Shown: piece after piece, positions 10,320 through 21,484 of the stretch
Layout of the letters: every line of letters starts with the position of its first letter
Numbering within the stretch: the stretch's first letter is position 1
Source of the DNA: Actinernus sp. WN-2022
Taxonomy: Eukaryota; Cnidaria; Anthozoa; Actiniaria; Actinernidae
Length of the DNA: 64,000 nt
Assembly: GCA_030867875.1 (NCBI GenBank)
Contig: JAOWCC010001501.1
Coordinates: 20,489,524 to 20,553,523, forward strand
Reading direction: 5' to 3'
Program-made: the position numbers and the translations under genes
The notes under the pieces: model-generated
Databases searched by the model: none
Told to the model about the DNA's origin: nothing
The model's input: only the letters and a program-made list of their open reading frames with translations

Positions 10320-10755
10320 TCCCTTTAAGGGGCTTTCTCATGACGAAAGACAGAAAATAACTACTCAGCTGATTAGGAGAGTATGCTTTCCTGGTATACA
10401 GGGCCGGGTTGTTCAAAGCCCGATTAGTGCTAATCCAGGGTTAATTTCCATGACAACCAATAGGTTCTGTGCAGAGTTAATCCAGGATTAACACTAATCG
10501 GGCTTCGAACAACCGGGCCCAGGAGAACATCTGAAACACTTTTGATGAAGAATGGCAAATATTTTACTGTTACCGAAATCAAATTTTGTAGAATAAGCTT
10601 TTGTAATCCACTTTAATCTTTGCCATCCTCTACCTAAAACGTTTGAAAAGCATATCAGGACATTTATATGGTATGTTCCTTCTATCCCAGGGTGCTATTT
10701 TTGTTTGTTTTAAAGAAACTTGAAGGTTCAATTTGATTGACAGTGCCCCTTTAAA
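10320..10755 (-). mobile_element. MITE, TTAAAGGGGCACTGTCAA family, copy 2
   Basis: This is the same family as 9304-9688 in the opposite orientation. It ends TTGACAGTGCCCCTTTAA. It is interrupted by another MITE at 10399-10521. Together with copy 1 it forms an inverted pair on either side of the PA14 exon 9732-9913. Confidence 0.8.
10399..10521. mobile_element. Nested MITE with GGGCCGGGTTGTTC ends
   Basis: The left end GGGCCGGGTTGTTCAAAGCC pairs with the right end GGCTTCGAACAACCGGGCCC. The inner parts (ATTAGTGCTAATCC and GGATTAACACTAAT) also pair. The insertion lies inside the MITE 10320-10755, so it is younger than that element. Confidence 0.85.
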
Positions 10756-13700
10756 GATGGCTTTGCCTTTTAAAACCAATGTAAGGAAACCGGCTCGACT
10801 GACTCATTCCACCCATTCCATCAACATATTCAGACAAATTTCAAATACTAACTTCTTATTTCAGTGTTTTTAGAACCGTTTAAGCTCGTCTAATAACTCT
10901 AAGTCTCCTGTTTGCTGAGTTGGATCAACGTTTACTCATTCCGGAAAAGTAATTTTGAAAGTCGTCCATGATGCACCACATTTCATTAAATTCGTAGCTC
11001 GCTATCTTGTAGCAGTTTGGACAATATGTTTGAGCTTTTGCCTTAATCCCCGCTTTCCAATATTAAATATTTCGGTTTCTCTCCTTATAACACATAACGG
11101 CTCTGAATATTTTTAAACTTCTCGTTTGAACAGTAAATATCGGTAAGGCTTTGTAGAAAAGAACAATATTCTCAATTTTCGGGCCGTTTCAAAAATCGTT
11201 TGTATGACAGGAGACAGATTCCAATTTTCCAATGATGTTGAAAACAATCGGAAATTGAAATAAGTTTTCACACATTGTGCTGATGATAACAATAACATAG
11301 ACCTTTGTCAGAAAAGTAAGATTTTTTTTCGTGCTTTACTGAATTGTTTACTTTGGTAGAAGTACTCCAATCCGTGTGTCGCCTAGGCCGAGTTTCATTC
11401 AAAAGTGTTTTTTTTGTTGTTGTTTTTCTTGAAAATTACGGATATTTTTTCCTACTTCTCTTGTCTATATGAGACTCAGTAATCGATGTCAAAAGCAGAG
11501 AGATCGAATATTGAGTACCACAGGTGGTAATCCTGAATTTCAATGAAAACATTCACCAGACAATGTACACTTTACACCCTTTCTCCCCTCTTTGTTTGGA
11601 ATCTTTTCTTCAAAAGTGTTTCAGATCTCAATATATCTCTTCCTTGACGACTCTCAATAGGGTTCTCTACATCATATTTAAAAGCTTTAAAAATATTCAG
11701 GTCATTAGAAACATATTAAAAGCCTGACTGTTCCAGTGGCCTTTATAGTATGCATTTTACTTTTAAAAGCAATTCTGGGAAACGCCATGGGCTACGGCCG
11801 GATGGAAACGAATTGCTATTACAAAAATATTGAAAAGTTGACCAACGCGGTTCTCAAGCCGTATTGATACTGTATTTGAAATTCGACTAGGATTTATAAT
11901 TACTTATTTATTTCTAATACTGTACTATAGTTTAAGTTTCCGAGGCGTACTAGATATTCCTTCATTCAACTGAAATGTGCCAAAAATATATTTGAAAACT
12001 TCAATTGAAGGAGGTGTTGGTTTTAAAATGATGAAATGAGTTCACGAGTCGAGTGTAGTGTGTCCAAAACAGTTAATGTAGTGGGGAGTGTGTGAGGAGT
12101 AAAAGCAGGCCTCCACCAGCTTTAAGCTGTAATACTCAGCCTGCTATAACAAATAAAATATGTAAAAAATATATATATATGAGAGTGTAACTGACTCCTG
12201 TAGAGAACCGAAGCCGCTTTTCTCGATAAACGGAAATATACCATTCACATTTACTGAAACCAATATTGGCCCACAAAAATAGTCATGACGACTAAAACAC
12301 CACAACTCACGCAAACACGTAAAGACAGATGTCAACGAAGCATACAATACTCCTGTCTGCCAAGCACAAGATGGTACTGCTTTACAATCCGCTCTCCTGG
12401 CCTAATCGATTCTGCCAATCACACTCCTCATTATTTTGAAACGCTATGATTTTGAGTTGCTATACCCAATATAATTTACAAATCTAGTTCTTTTATAGCC
12501 AATTTTGCTCTTGGGTTATTTTTTCAATGTGACATAAAATGTATTAATTTCTTGCAAAATTTGGCGACAAAATTCCCCAAAATTGCTATTTGATTTTTGG
12601 CAAACTTTTTCCGGCTTTCTGTGCATTCTCACTATCGTGTTCACACAACGACTGATGTTCGTAAAGTCAGAAAGACGTAACCAGAAGTCTACGAGTACTC
12701 TCCTAGAATGTAAAAAAACATGGTGTAATTTACCTTCGCTATGTTTGTCTTGTAGCAACAGCTAGAGGGGAAAACAGAAACCGAGAACGGCTGTTAATCT
12801 GAGCACCTTACGTTTTATATCAATTATCAATATCCTTCAAGTAAAAGCTCATTTCAACGAACCTGGTTTAAAATAATAAGAGTTGGTAGCCAGAACCGTC
12901 GAGCGATGTGAAGAATTGTTTGTAGTTTCCCCATCAAGCAATGATTTTGCATGGAACGTTTCCTTGCTTCTAATCGAATAAACACATCGGAAATTTCTCT
13001 GTAAAAAAAGTGGTCCAAAGCTCAATCAATATGACAGAAATTATGCTACTGGACCGGCCTGGGATATCATTGGACTCTTAGTTTTCAATTGAAGACGTTT
13101 AAAATCCTCTCCGATCTTTAAGGTAACGTTTTCCAAAGCGACTTCACATCATATGGGTTAATTATCGTCATCAACTTTGGTTAATTTTGTAATATTGGGT
13201 TCGTGTCAAAATACCCGCATGGTTCAGGCTTCAATTGGTAGAGGTATGATTCTTCAAAATATTTACCCTTTGACAAGCTGTCGGCATTTTAGCGCAAAGT
13301 CACTATGATTGTCAACCAAAGTGCATTTCTGATGTGAAAAATTGTTTCTTTCTAACAATGAGAGGCAGCTGCGGGTAACCAAGAAACAGTAAGATTACTC
13401 TGCAGCTAAATGACCTGACTGACGGAGCATCAATTGGTCACAGTTTAAAAATATGTAATATTTGCTTTCTTTTAACGTTGTTCAGTTAAGAAGTGAGCCC
13501 GGCTTTGTTTAATACGGACTTAACAGTACTTTCTTTCGCTTTGTTTAACCATATTTTTCCTGGGCTTTTTAAAATAATGTTATAAATTTATAATATTTGA
13601 TATTAGCATCGAGTACAGTCAATCGAGGTCTTAGTTGTATCGATTTTAACAGGAACGAGGGTTTAACTTTGACATTGAGATAATATTAAGTCCATGAAAC

Positions 13701-13767
13701 GGAACTCTTTTGGTATTTCATCCTTAACTACTAAATCTGGTAAAACTGTATTCTCAGCAAAGGACGA
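10756..13767. other. About 3 kb without recognisable gene
   Basis: AT-rich sequence with no domain-bearing frame over 80 codons. There is a short AT run near 12168-12180. No MITE ends or LINE motifs are recognised. Confidence 0.4.
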
Positions 13768-14373
13768 TTAAAGTGCCACTACGACGAAATTCGACCATTT
13801 TGTTTTCTACTTTTTTGTCTTCCAAAACGACACACAGTGTCGAAAATATCCATAGCATTGAAAAATATTACCAAAGGACCAAATTAACCTATGAATTTTG
13901 CAGAGTTTACCGTCGAAATCACGTCCGCCATTACTGAAGTGTGTTCCAAATACTTCGAGAATTTCGACCAGCGGTTTGCTGTCGTGACGTCATCTTCTCA
14001 ACGTTTCGCTCTTATACATGCGTATTTCTATTCAAAACTTCGTTCTTTCCTTTCCTTTTTGGAAAAAAAATAGTATAAACATGTACTTTACTTATAAGTT
14101 TGTGCGGAAGTTTGTGTGAACGTAGCCCCGCATGTTGCTGTGTTGAGAAGATGACGTCACGCCAGCTGGAAATTAGCCCTGTACAGGCTCTGTCACGGAA
14201 CGGTTGGGCTCAGTGCGGACATAAAAACTCAAGTTTCGAACCCCAAAAACTAAGACTTCCCGTCGTCATATCGAAAAACGGTTTGGGCAGGCAAAAAATA
14301 TGGCAACTTTACTTTACAATTGCAAATACGTAACAATATCACTATCTCAAAATTTGATCGAGGGGCACTTTAA
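13768..14373. mobile_element. MITE-like element with TTAAAGTGCC ends
   Basis: The left end TTAAAGTGCCACTACGACGA faces GAGGGGCACTTTAA at the right. A strong inner inverted pair, GTGACGTCATCTTCTCAAC and GTTGAGAAGATGACGTCAC, lies at about 13986 and 14142. The ends resemble, but differ from, the TTAAAGGGGCACTGTCAA family. Confidence 0.65.
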
Positions 14374-14739
14374 GGTAGATACTATGAATCAACAATTCCA
14401 ATCAGTGTTTTCAAGAAACTGATACTCAAAACATACCGATTATGGAGGAGGAGATGAATATCTCCACTTGTGATTAATTCGGCAGGTATAGTCCATGAGC
14501 CAGATCCCGAAAATTTGGCTGTTGGTATCATCCCGGGGGAATAAACTTCTTAGTGTTTTTCGAGAAGCCATATCATTGTAGAGTTGGAAAATGCCTGATA
14601 GCAACCGATCGGTGGTAGCTTCTGAGAAATGCGAACGTTTTAATTGACCCCCTGTAGACCCCTGATATTAAATGCTGTATTTCAGTGAGTAACGAAATAT
14701 TCATGCTATAGATACATTCCCGCCAAAATTTCAGCAGCC

Positions 14740-14880
14740 ATGTTTGTTGTTGAAGTGGAGTCTTCGAGTGAAAGAGCCTTTCATACACTGTATCTTGGAA
14801 AAAGCTGTCATAAAAACCTGGAATTATATTTATTTGGTACTCATGAAGTGTCTTATCATGACTGTGGCGATTACCTAGAG
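14740..14880 (+). CDS. Candidate first exon ending in a good splice donor
   Basis: An ATG at 14740 opens 47 codons beginning MFVVEVESSSERAFHTLY and ending YHDCGDYLE, immediately followed by GTAAGATG. The composition is protein-like and the donor strong. If joined to the frame starting at 15180, the phase does not match, so it may belong to another gene or be chance. No family recognised. Confidence 0.3.
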
Positions 14881-15179
14881 GTAAGATGCAAATTTTGGGG
14901 GATAATTAAATAATTGTTAATTTAAATTTGCTGTAAAGAGGTTCGATATGTCTAAAGCCAGGACAACTGCCTAACTGTCTACAATTATTCATTCAAATAA
15001 AATGTACCAGCTGATTGATAACATTGCTTTTGTTCCCGCTGAATTACAGTAGTTAGATATTAGTTAAATGATCTAAAATAGAAAGTTGTTATATGTTCAT
15101 TGAGCAAGAGATCAACGCTGTTTTTACAGTATAATGCTTTCATGACATTATGTGTGTTAATAATTAATTTGTAGATACA

Positions 15180-16148
15180 ATGGACAAGTACAATCGAGAG
15201 CACTGCATCATTCACTCTTCATCTTGTGATGACAATGAAAAGTTAGTTTCGCTGAAGGACATCAAGTCATGGCAGACTTTACCCCAAGCGGCGAGAATTC
15301 GCAATCATAGACCAATTTTAGATATTGAAGAAACATTGCAAGAAAATGAAATCCCAAACATCTTCTACCACCGAAAATGTAGAATGCTATTCACAATGAA
15401 AACAAAACTAGATAAAATCAAAGAAAGAGTGCAAGAGAATGCTGACGAGCACGGTGATGATGAGAGACGTGAAAAAAGACTTTGTAGGAGACCGTCATCC
15501 ATTAACGCAAGAACATACGAGCCTGTGTGCATTTTTTGTGGCAAAGATAAGTTCCAGAAGAATCCAAAATCAAGGGAAAAGCTGATAAAAGCCGTTCAAC
15601 TTAGGGCTTATCAAACCCTACGCCAATGTGCGTCATCAAAACAGGATGCCCAGATTCTGGCCATTATATACCAGCCGGGATATTGTTGCGGCAGAAGCAC
15701 ATTATCATGCGTCGTGCTATAGGAGCTATACTAGAAGTAAAAAGGAACCTGGTGATTACGATGACGGAGAAGAGAGTAATGATAATGAAGTTTTATCTGA
15801 AATAGCTGAGAAAGCAGCCTACGAAGAGGTTTTTGATCATATTAGGAATGTAATTATTCCAAATAAGATCATTGTACCGGTCATCTCTCTGACGGAGAGA
15901 TTGGACACATCTATGTCTAAACAAGGGCAAGCCTTAATAACCTCTGCCAAGAAAAACATCTGCAGGAGGCTCGAGTCAGAGGTCATGGAAGCAATTCATA
16001 TATTTTCCAATCGTTCTGGAAAGCTTCTCTTAGTTCCAGACATCATATCAGTCCAAGATGTAGTTCTTGAGAATCAGAATCTGTCAAGAGAGTCTGGAAA
16101 ACCAATCTGACTGATGCTAATAAGATAATAGATCAGGCCTCTTCTCAA
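15180..16148 (+). pseudogene. N-terminal part of a disabled PIN/CXC family gene
   Basis: This is the first third of a long intronless frame belonging to an uncharacterised family that I recall as multi-copy in corals and molluscs. It shows IPNIFYHRKCRMLF, a zinc-finger-like VCIFCGKDKFQ, and then AAEAHYHASCYRSY, a conserved Cys/His set. Frame 15180-15668 continues one base out of phase to about 16085, where it would read on as VWKTNLTDANKIIDQASSQI in the first frame. Two single-base frameshifts (near 15668 and 16087) therefore disable it. The zinc-binding role is inferred only from Cys/His spacing. The gene resumes at 17849 after an insertion. Confidence 0.65.
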
Positions 16149-17848
16149 ATAGCGTTGCGCACAGATGACGTCACAAAATGTAGACCCCCCGCCAAGACTC
16201 AGACAAATTTACCACTTTTCGCGTTAGAACTTACAAGAATTGGCCAGCACTTCAGTTCGTCGTCTGACTATTCTACCAGAAATGGCTTTCCTGCAATATA
16301 TTTCGAAAGAAAACCTGATGATTGTACTGTCGAACAGCTTAAACGTTGGCTAAAATACAGAGGATTGAAACAAAGCGACAAACGGCGATCTTATCAAGCG
16401 AGTTTCGAGTCTGGGGAGTGGGGGTGCAAAGATGGCGTGAAATACAGTGTTTGTATGAGAATCCGATGCCAAATAATTTCCGTCAAATCGAATTTCGGAA
16501 ATATTCACTGTCTGCAAACTTAAGATACCAGGTAAGAGATTAACTGATCAAAATGTGATGGATGTAGTTGTACTGGGAAGCGTGCAATCGTGGCATCGGA
16601 TTCCCATACAAACACTGTATTTCGCGCCATGTTTCCCCGGCTCCTACAAGCCTAGAGTGGTCAGTGGAAATTATCTTGGACTGGCCTATTCGTTGCCATA
16701 AACCACGTTTAATATAGTCAAGCTCTAACTGAATCCCAAACTTATCTTTTCCCATTGAATATCGTTGTAAGACTTCACCTAAACTTTGAAAAGTCAGGTT
16801 TTCCGTGAGAGATTCATCGGCGAATGCGAATATTGACTATATATTGTAGCCAGCAAGTAACTTAATATTTGAAATTCTTTAAAATTAAATTCATCGGAGA
16901 CCAAAGCTAATGTAATGGGTGGAAAATAGATACCAACTGTGCAAGATTTTGAACAGACTAACAAAAGTACGAGCTAATCATTTATGGTTCGACAAAGCTT
17001 CACAGACAAATGTGCCCGGAATTATAATTTCTCTGTAATATTTCTCTGTACAAATGATATTTTTGTTTGCAAATTTATAGCTTTGTAAGAAAAAACAAAT
17101 TACCCTTAAATTAAGCAGTCTTGCTTTATATATTGGTGTACTCTTTCAAGCTATTATATTATGTTTTGCATTTGTCGAGTTTTCAAATTACCTGCAAGAT
17201 ACCCATTCCGTGCGACATTTCGAAAATAATTTTAAAACTTCATTTGTGTTCGTAAAATAAATCAAACCATTGTAGATGACGAACATGAGTCAGTTCGCTT
17301 CAAAACTTTACTTCAAATCCATAAATTCAAGTAAACTATGGTTGAACTGTAATTCCTTCTCGCTATGTTTACTGGCGGGTAGTGTATAGTTCAGACAAAC
17401 TCCCCCTTGCATTTCAATGCACTTGTCTCGTTATTATTCTGTGTTTTTGAAGTCTCCTGTACAAACATTTATCCAACGCTGACATTTCTCACTGAGTTTT
17501 GGAACGGAAAAGCACTGAGAAAAGATGAGAAACTCTGCTAGCGGTGTACCAATCGATGCTTCCATCTCTGAGAGGATTTCTCTTTGACCGATTTATGAAG
17601 GTTTTTATACATCTAGAGTAACTCTTATATATCCCCCAGCAACAGTTCTTGGTAGTTACCATTACTGATATGACTGGGAATCTTATTTCAGGTATTTCTT
17701 CTTTTTTTGATCGAAAAACCTATGAATCATGTCCTAACACGACTCTCAAAGTCACTGAAATACTGTAAACAGCCGCGTGTGTTTGTCTGAATTTTGCGGG
17801 GGGTCTCTTTTCAGACAATCTATTTTTAGTAACTGTGCGCAGCGCTAT
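16149..17848. mobile_element. 1.7-kb terminal-inverted-repeat insertion in the PIN/CXC gene
   Basis: Both ends carry ATAGCGYTGCGCACAG facing inward, and a second matched block lies further in: GACCCCCCGCC...CAGACAAAT at 16190 and its inverted counterpart near 17790. Removing it rejoins host codons SSQI with REAIKTEK, an expected continuation of the family protein. The left part (16155-16390) encodes LPLFALELTRIG and a SAP-like helix pair CTVEQLKRWLKYRGLKQSDK; SAP motifs bind DNA. A second fold-back (arms 16415-16475 and 16591-16650) interrupts it. No transposase catalytic region is visible, so it is non-autonomous or decayed. The exact ends are uncertain by a few bases. Confidence 0.65.
16413..16652. 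repeat. Fold-back nested in the SAP-bearing insertion
   Basis: GGCGTGAAATACAGTGTTTG on the left pairs with CAAACACTGTATTTCGCGCC on the right, extending outward to ATCCGATGCCA/TGGCATCGGAT. It truncates the SAP-like motif just after its second helix. Confidence 0.75.
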
Positions 17849-20448
17849 TAGGGAAGCAATAAAGACAGAGAAGAAAGCAACCACTTGGCCATGCCATCCA
17901 GCTGACATCAGCAGTAACGTGCACATGCCAATGCAACTACATCCGGTTTCTCGTTGGAGTTATGACTGGAAATCCTGAAAATGAGAAGCCATCGGAGAGG
18001 GTGATTACCCTTGTAGAATCTTTTGGCCAAGATTTGATATACGCTGTTACATGTGGCCAACATAAGTCAGCCAAGCATGTGCTGCTTCCTTACGCAGTAA
18101 AAACTGTCACTGGAAACACTGAGATCATCAAGACACTCAACAGGTTCGGGAATGGCATGTCATATAGTCAGATGGAAGAAAACGATACGGCGTTGTGCTT
18201 GCAGAGGTTAGGCCAGAATGAGAGAGTAATACTTCCATCCTCCATCAAACCGAATGTCTTCACATATCTTGCTTGGGACAACATTGATAGACTGGAAGAA
18301 ACACTTTCTGGACAAGGTACTTCCCATCGTGTTAATGGAATAGCAATTCAGCCAAGAGTTTTTGGACCCGAACCACAGCCTGTCGAGCTTCCACGGATTG
18401 TTAAATCGAAGAAGAGATCACTGAACTTGGAGAATCAAGCGGAGTTGGATGTCTATGTTGCTGGAGCTCGTGTGGGTCCCCATCCTCTTATTACAAAGGA
18501 AGACCATGTAGGTGACGCAAATGACGCAGCGAAGCATGCAAGTAACAAAAACATGCTGTGGATCCTGACTAGACAAGTAGATTCAGGCAATCAACAAATA
18601 CCCAGCTGGACAGGATTTAACATTAAGACGAGAGACCAAGTGCCTGTTTCACAATATGTCATTCATTACCTCCCTACGATAAATGCCCCTGCCACAGACT
18701 TGGCAACTGTATTTGAAATCTTAAATCAGTCCGAGGAGATAAGAAAGCAACTGTGCTTAAACACCATCATCATTGTTATGGATCAGGCGTTGTTCGCTAA
18801 AGCGTGCGAGATTACTTGGAAGCAAGATTGCTTTTCCAACATTATCCTGAGAATGTCAACCCTTGGTAAGCGGTTGGGTGATGGCGGCTTGAAGGACATC
18901 CTCATAGAATCACAGATAGTGGCGGAGGGGTCCATTAATGGGGTCGTCGATGGTAAGCAGTATAATCGAGCTGTAAGGGCACACAAGTATGTGTATGAAG
19001 CTCTGATGCGACTGGCGTGGGGAGAATTTATGAAGTGGCTGGAGAACAGTGATCCCGAGCTCCTCAACGCCGTAAAGCTTTTACTGGAAAATATCAGTGC
19101 TATGACAAGTGATCTGAAGCAGGAAGCGTTTGACGATCTTCTGCAAAGTCCCCTACTGACAGAGGTAATGACCATGTGGAGAGAGTTCCTGGAGAAGCTA
19201 CGCCACAGTAATGGAGAATTATCAGCATTCTGGATGACATATGTAGATGTTGTGGAGGGCATAGTCCTTGGCCTTTTGCGTGCATCTCGACAAGGCAAAT
19301 GGTATCTGCATCTCCATGCCATTCGAATGATGATTCCGTGGTGTTTTGCTTATGACAAGGTCAACTACGCAAGGTACCTTACGTCATACTATGCGCAGAT
19401 GACTAATCTTGCCGAGACAAATCCAGATGTACATGAGGCGTTCATGAAAGGAGATTTTTCCGTGCAGCTGTCCAAGAACAATCCATTTGGAAGGATACCT
19501 GTGGATCAGACTACTGAAGTCACGGTGAATAAGGACACTCAGACCCCTGGAGGAACTGCACGTTTTAGCCTCAAGCCTGCAACCGTACAGCGGTACTACA
19601 TCACAGCGGAGTACATGAGTACATTTCTGGGGCAACTGAGAGATATGGTACAAGGAGAAGTAAAATCCCAACACACAGATCTCCAGCGATCTCGCATCAA
19701 GAAAGATGAGCAAGCCGTTTTTGCAGTGGTTGAGCTGATCCAAGGCTGGAACAATCCCTTCACTGAGAACCAGGATATCGTCAGCATTGCTATAGCAAAG
19801 GCGCCTCCAAAGGACGTTGCAACAGATCTGATGAAAGCGTATGAATTTGGCGAAAAATGCTACGCAACTTTCAAAGAGGAGCACGAGACCTTGAAAACTA
19901 ATAAGTTGAAGACCTTTAGCCACATGAATAAGAAGCAAGTAACGTCGATGTCTAGTGGTAGATCAATTATTCTAAAAGCTGATCGGTCTCTGTTTGGCCG
20001 AATTATAGTGATGGCGCAAGGACGGAATCTTGAGATGGAGGATATTCTAGCACATCCTCTAGGACCATTACCATGGTAATTATCAACCCCAGATGGTTTC
20101 CTTCGCAAGACTAACAAGGCTGCTTTGGCGACTTTGCTGCAGAAGAATGTACAGCAAGCTGAGCGAATCCCCGGTAACTCCGCTGCAGTAATTGATGGAA
20201 TGAGCTTGGTGCAGAAAGTGAACGCTAAACATCTGTCTTTTGGAGATGTTGCTGACACAGTCTTGAGAATGGCGCTGTGGGAGGGTGCACAATGCAAGAG
20301 AATAGATGTAGTATTTGACACATACCGAGAAATGTCAACAAAGAACTTTGAGAGATCTTTGCGAGGCGAAGAAACTGGCCATCAGCTACGCAACATCACA
20401 AGCACTCGGATCGTCAGACAATGGCGAAATTTTCTGACAAGAGTATAA
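17849..20448 (+). pseudogene. Central region of the disabled PIN/CXC gene
   Basis: Host sequence resumes in the frame reading REAIKTEKKATTWPCHPADI, shifts one base near 17940, and then runs open from 17962 for 705 codons. Landmarks I recall as conserved in this uncharacterised family include TGNPENEKPSERV, LHLHAIRMMIPWCFAYDKVN, GRIPVDQTTEVTVNKDTQ and the end of the block, AHPLGPLPW. An ochre stop at 20077-20079 follows directly, but the same frame continues with STPDGFLRKTNKAAL, so the stop is a lesion and not the natural end. The function of this region is unknown. Minus-strand frames of up to 184 codons here are shadows. Confidence 0.7.
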
Positions 20449-21484
20449 GCAATAAAACAAGTCTCATCAGTTTCATTGTCAGTGAGTGGAGGACGGAAAG
20501 ATGCAGGGAGAAGTTAGACAAAGAGCTGTTTGCCACGATTGAAGATTTCTGTTTCCGAATTACCTCACAAGGCAGTGAAGAGGTACCTGTCTTGAAGTGC
20601 AAGCAAGAAGGGGCAAATGGTTGCTTACTTCTACACGCATCCCACGCCGCAGACGAGGTGTGTGGCTCAGTCATGATCTGCGCAGAAGACACGGATGTCT
20701 TCATTATGTCTATTGGATTTGTAGACGAAATTGACACATCGCTGTTCATCAAATGTGGAACCAGAAACCGCACAAAGCTCGTGGATGTCAATAAAGTTGC
20801 TAATGCTGTTGGCCAGGATGTCTGCAAGGCTGTGGTAAGGATGAACGCATATACTGGATGCAATTCAGTTAGCGCCTTCGCTGGAAGAGGAAAAGCGCAA
20901 GCGCTAAAGATTCTAATAAGCGACAGAGAGAGCCGTGATACTTTCATCACATTGGGACAGGAGTGGGACCTCTCACCGGATTTGATGAAGAAGCTAGAAG
21001 CCTTGACATGCCACCTCTATGTTCTCAAATCAACTACCACGGCAGTGAATGATCTAAGGTATCAGCTATTCTCTGCCAAGAAGGGAGAAATTGAAAGCCA
21101 CCAACTCCCGCCGTGTATGGATTGCTTAGTTAAGCATTGTCAGAGAGCCAACTATCAGGTTGGCATGTGGAGGCGATGTCTACGTCAGGACCCACAGGTG
21201 CCAAGCCCTGTTGGCAGAGGTTGGAACGTTGAGAGAGAAGAAGGCACAGATCAGCTAGTAGTTGACTGGATGGACGGCAAGCCAGCTCCAGAAGCCATCC
21301 TGAACCTTTTGTCTTGCAACTGTGCAAGAAAGTGTTCATCTTCGAAATGCGTTTGTGTGGCTAATGGGCTGAGGTGCACAGATATATGCAGCCTCACGAA
21401 CTGTGGAACCAGCCATCGGCTGAAGAGGAGGAGGACAGCAGCGTGGAGGATGAGGACGATCTGGACAGTGATGAGGAATGTTAG
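20421..21484 (+). pseudogene. PIN-like nuclease and CXC C-terminus of the disabled gene
   Basis: The preceding frame carries IDVVFDTYREMSTKNF, then shifts one base near 20440 into this frame. It shows the PIN/FEN1-like arrangement LLLHASHAADE, EDTDVFIMSIGF and YTGCNSVSAFAGRGK. Compared with the family pattern as I remember it (EEADTR before LLLHA, and GCDTTS), two acidic positions are changed (EGANGC and GCNSVS), so nuclease activity is unlikely. A tesmin/TSO1-like CXC Cys-rich domain lies at 21315-21406 (CNCARKCSSSKCVCV, then LRCTDICSLTNC). A further one-base shift near 21405 restores an acidic tail, NQPSAEEEEDSSVEDE, ending DSDEEC at TAG 21482-21484; without it the frame runs to 21560. Confidence 0.7.

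Noticed and set aside
18783..20321. Minus-strand frames of 150-184 codons
   Set aside because: They overlap the 705-codon plus-strand frame with conserved family motifs; no independent domain is visible.
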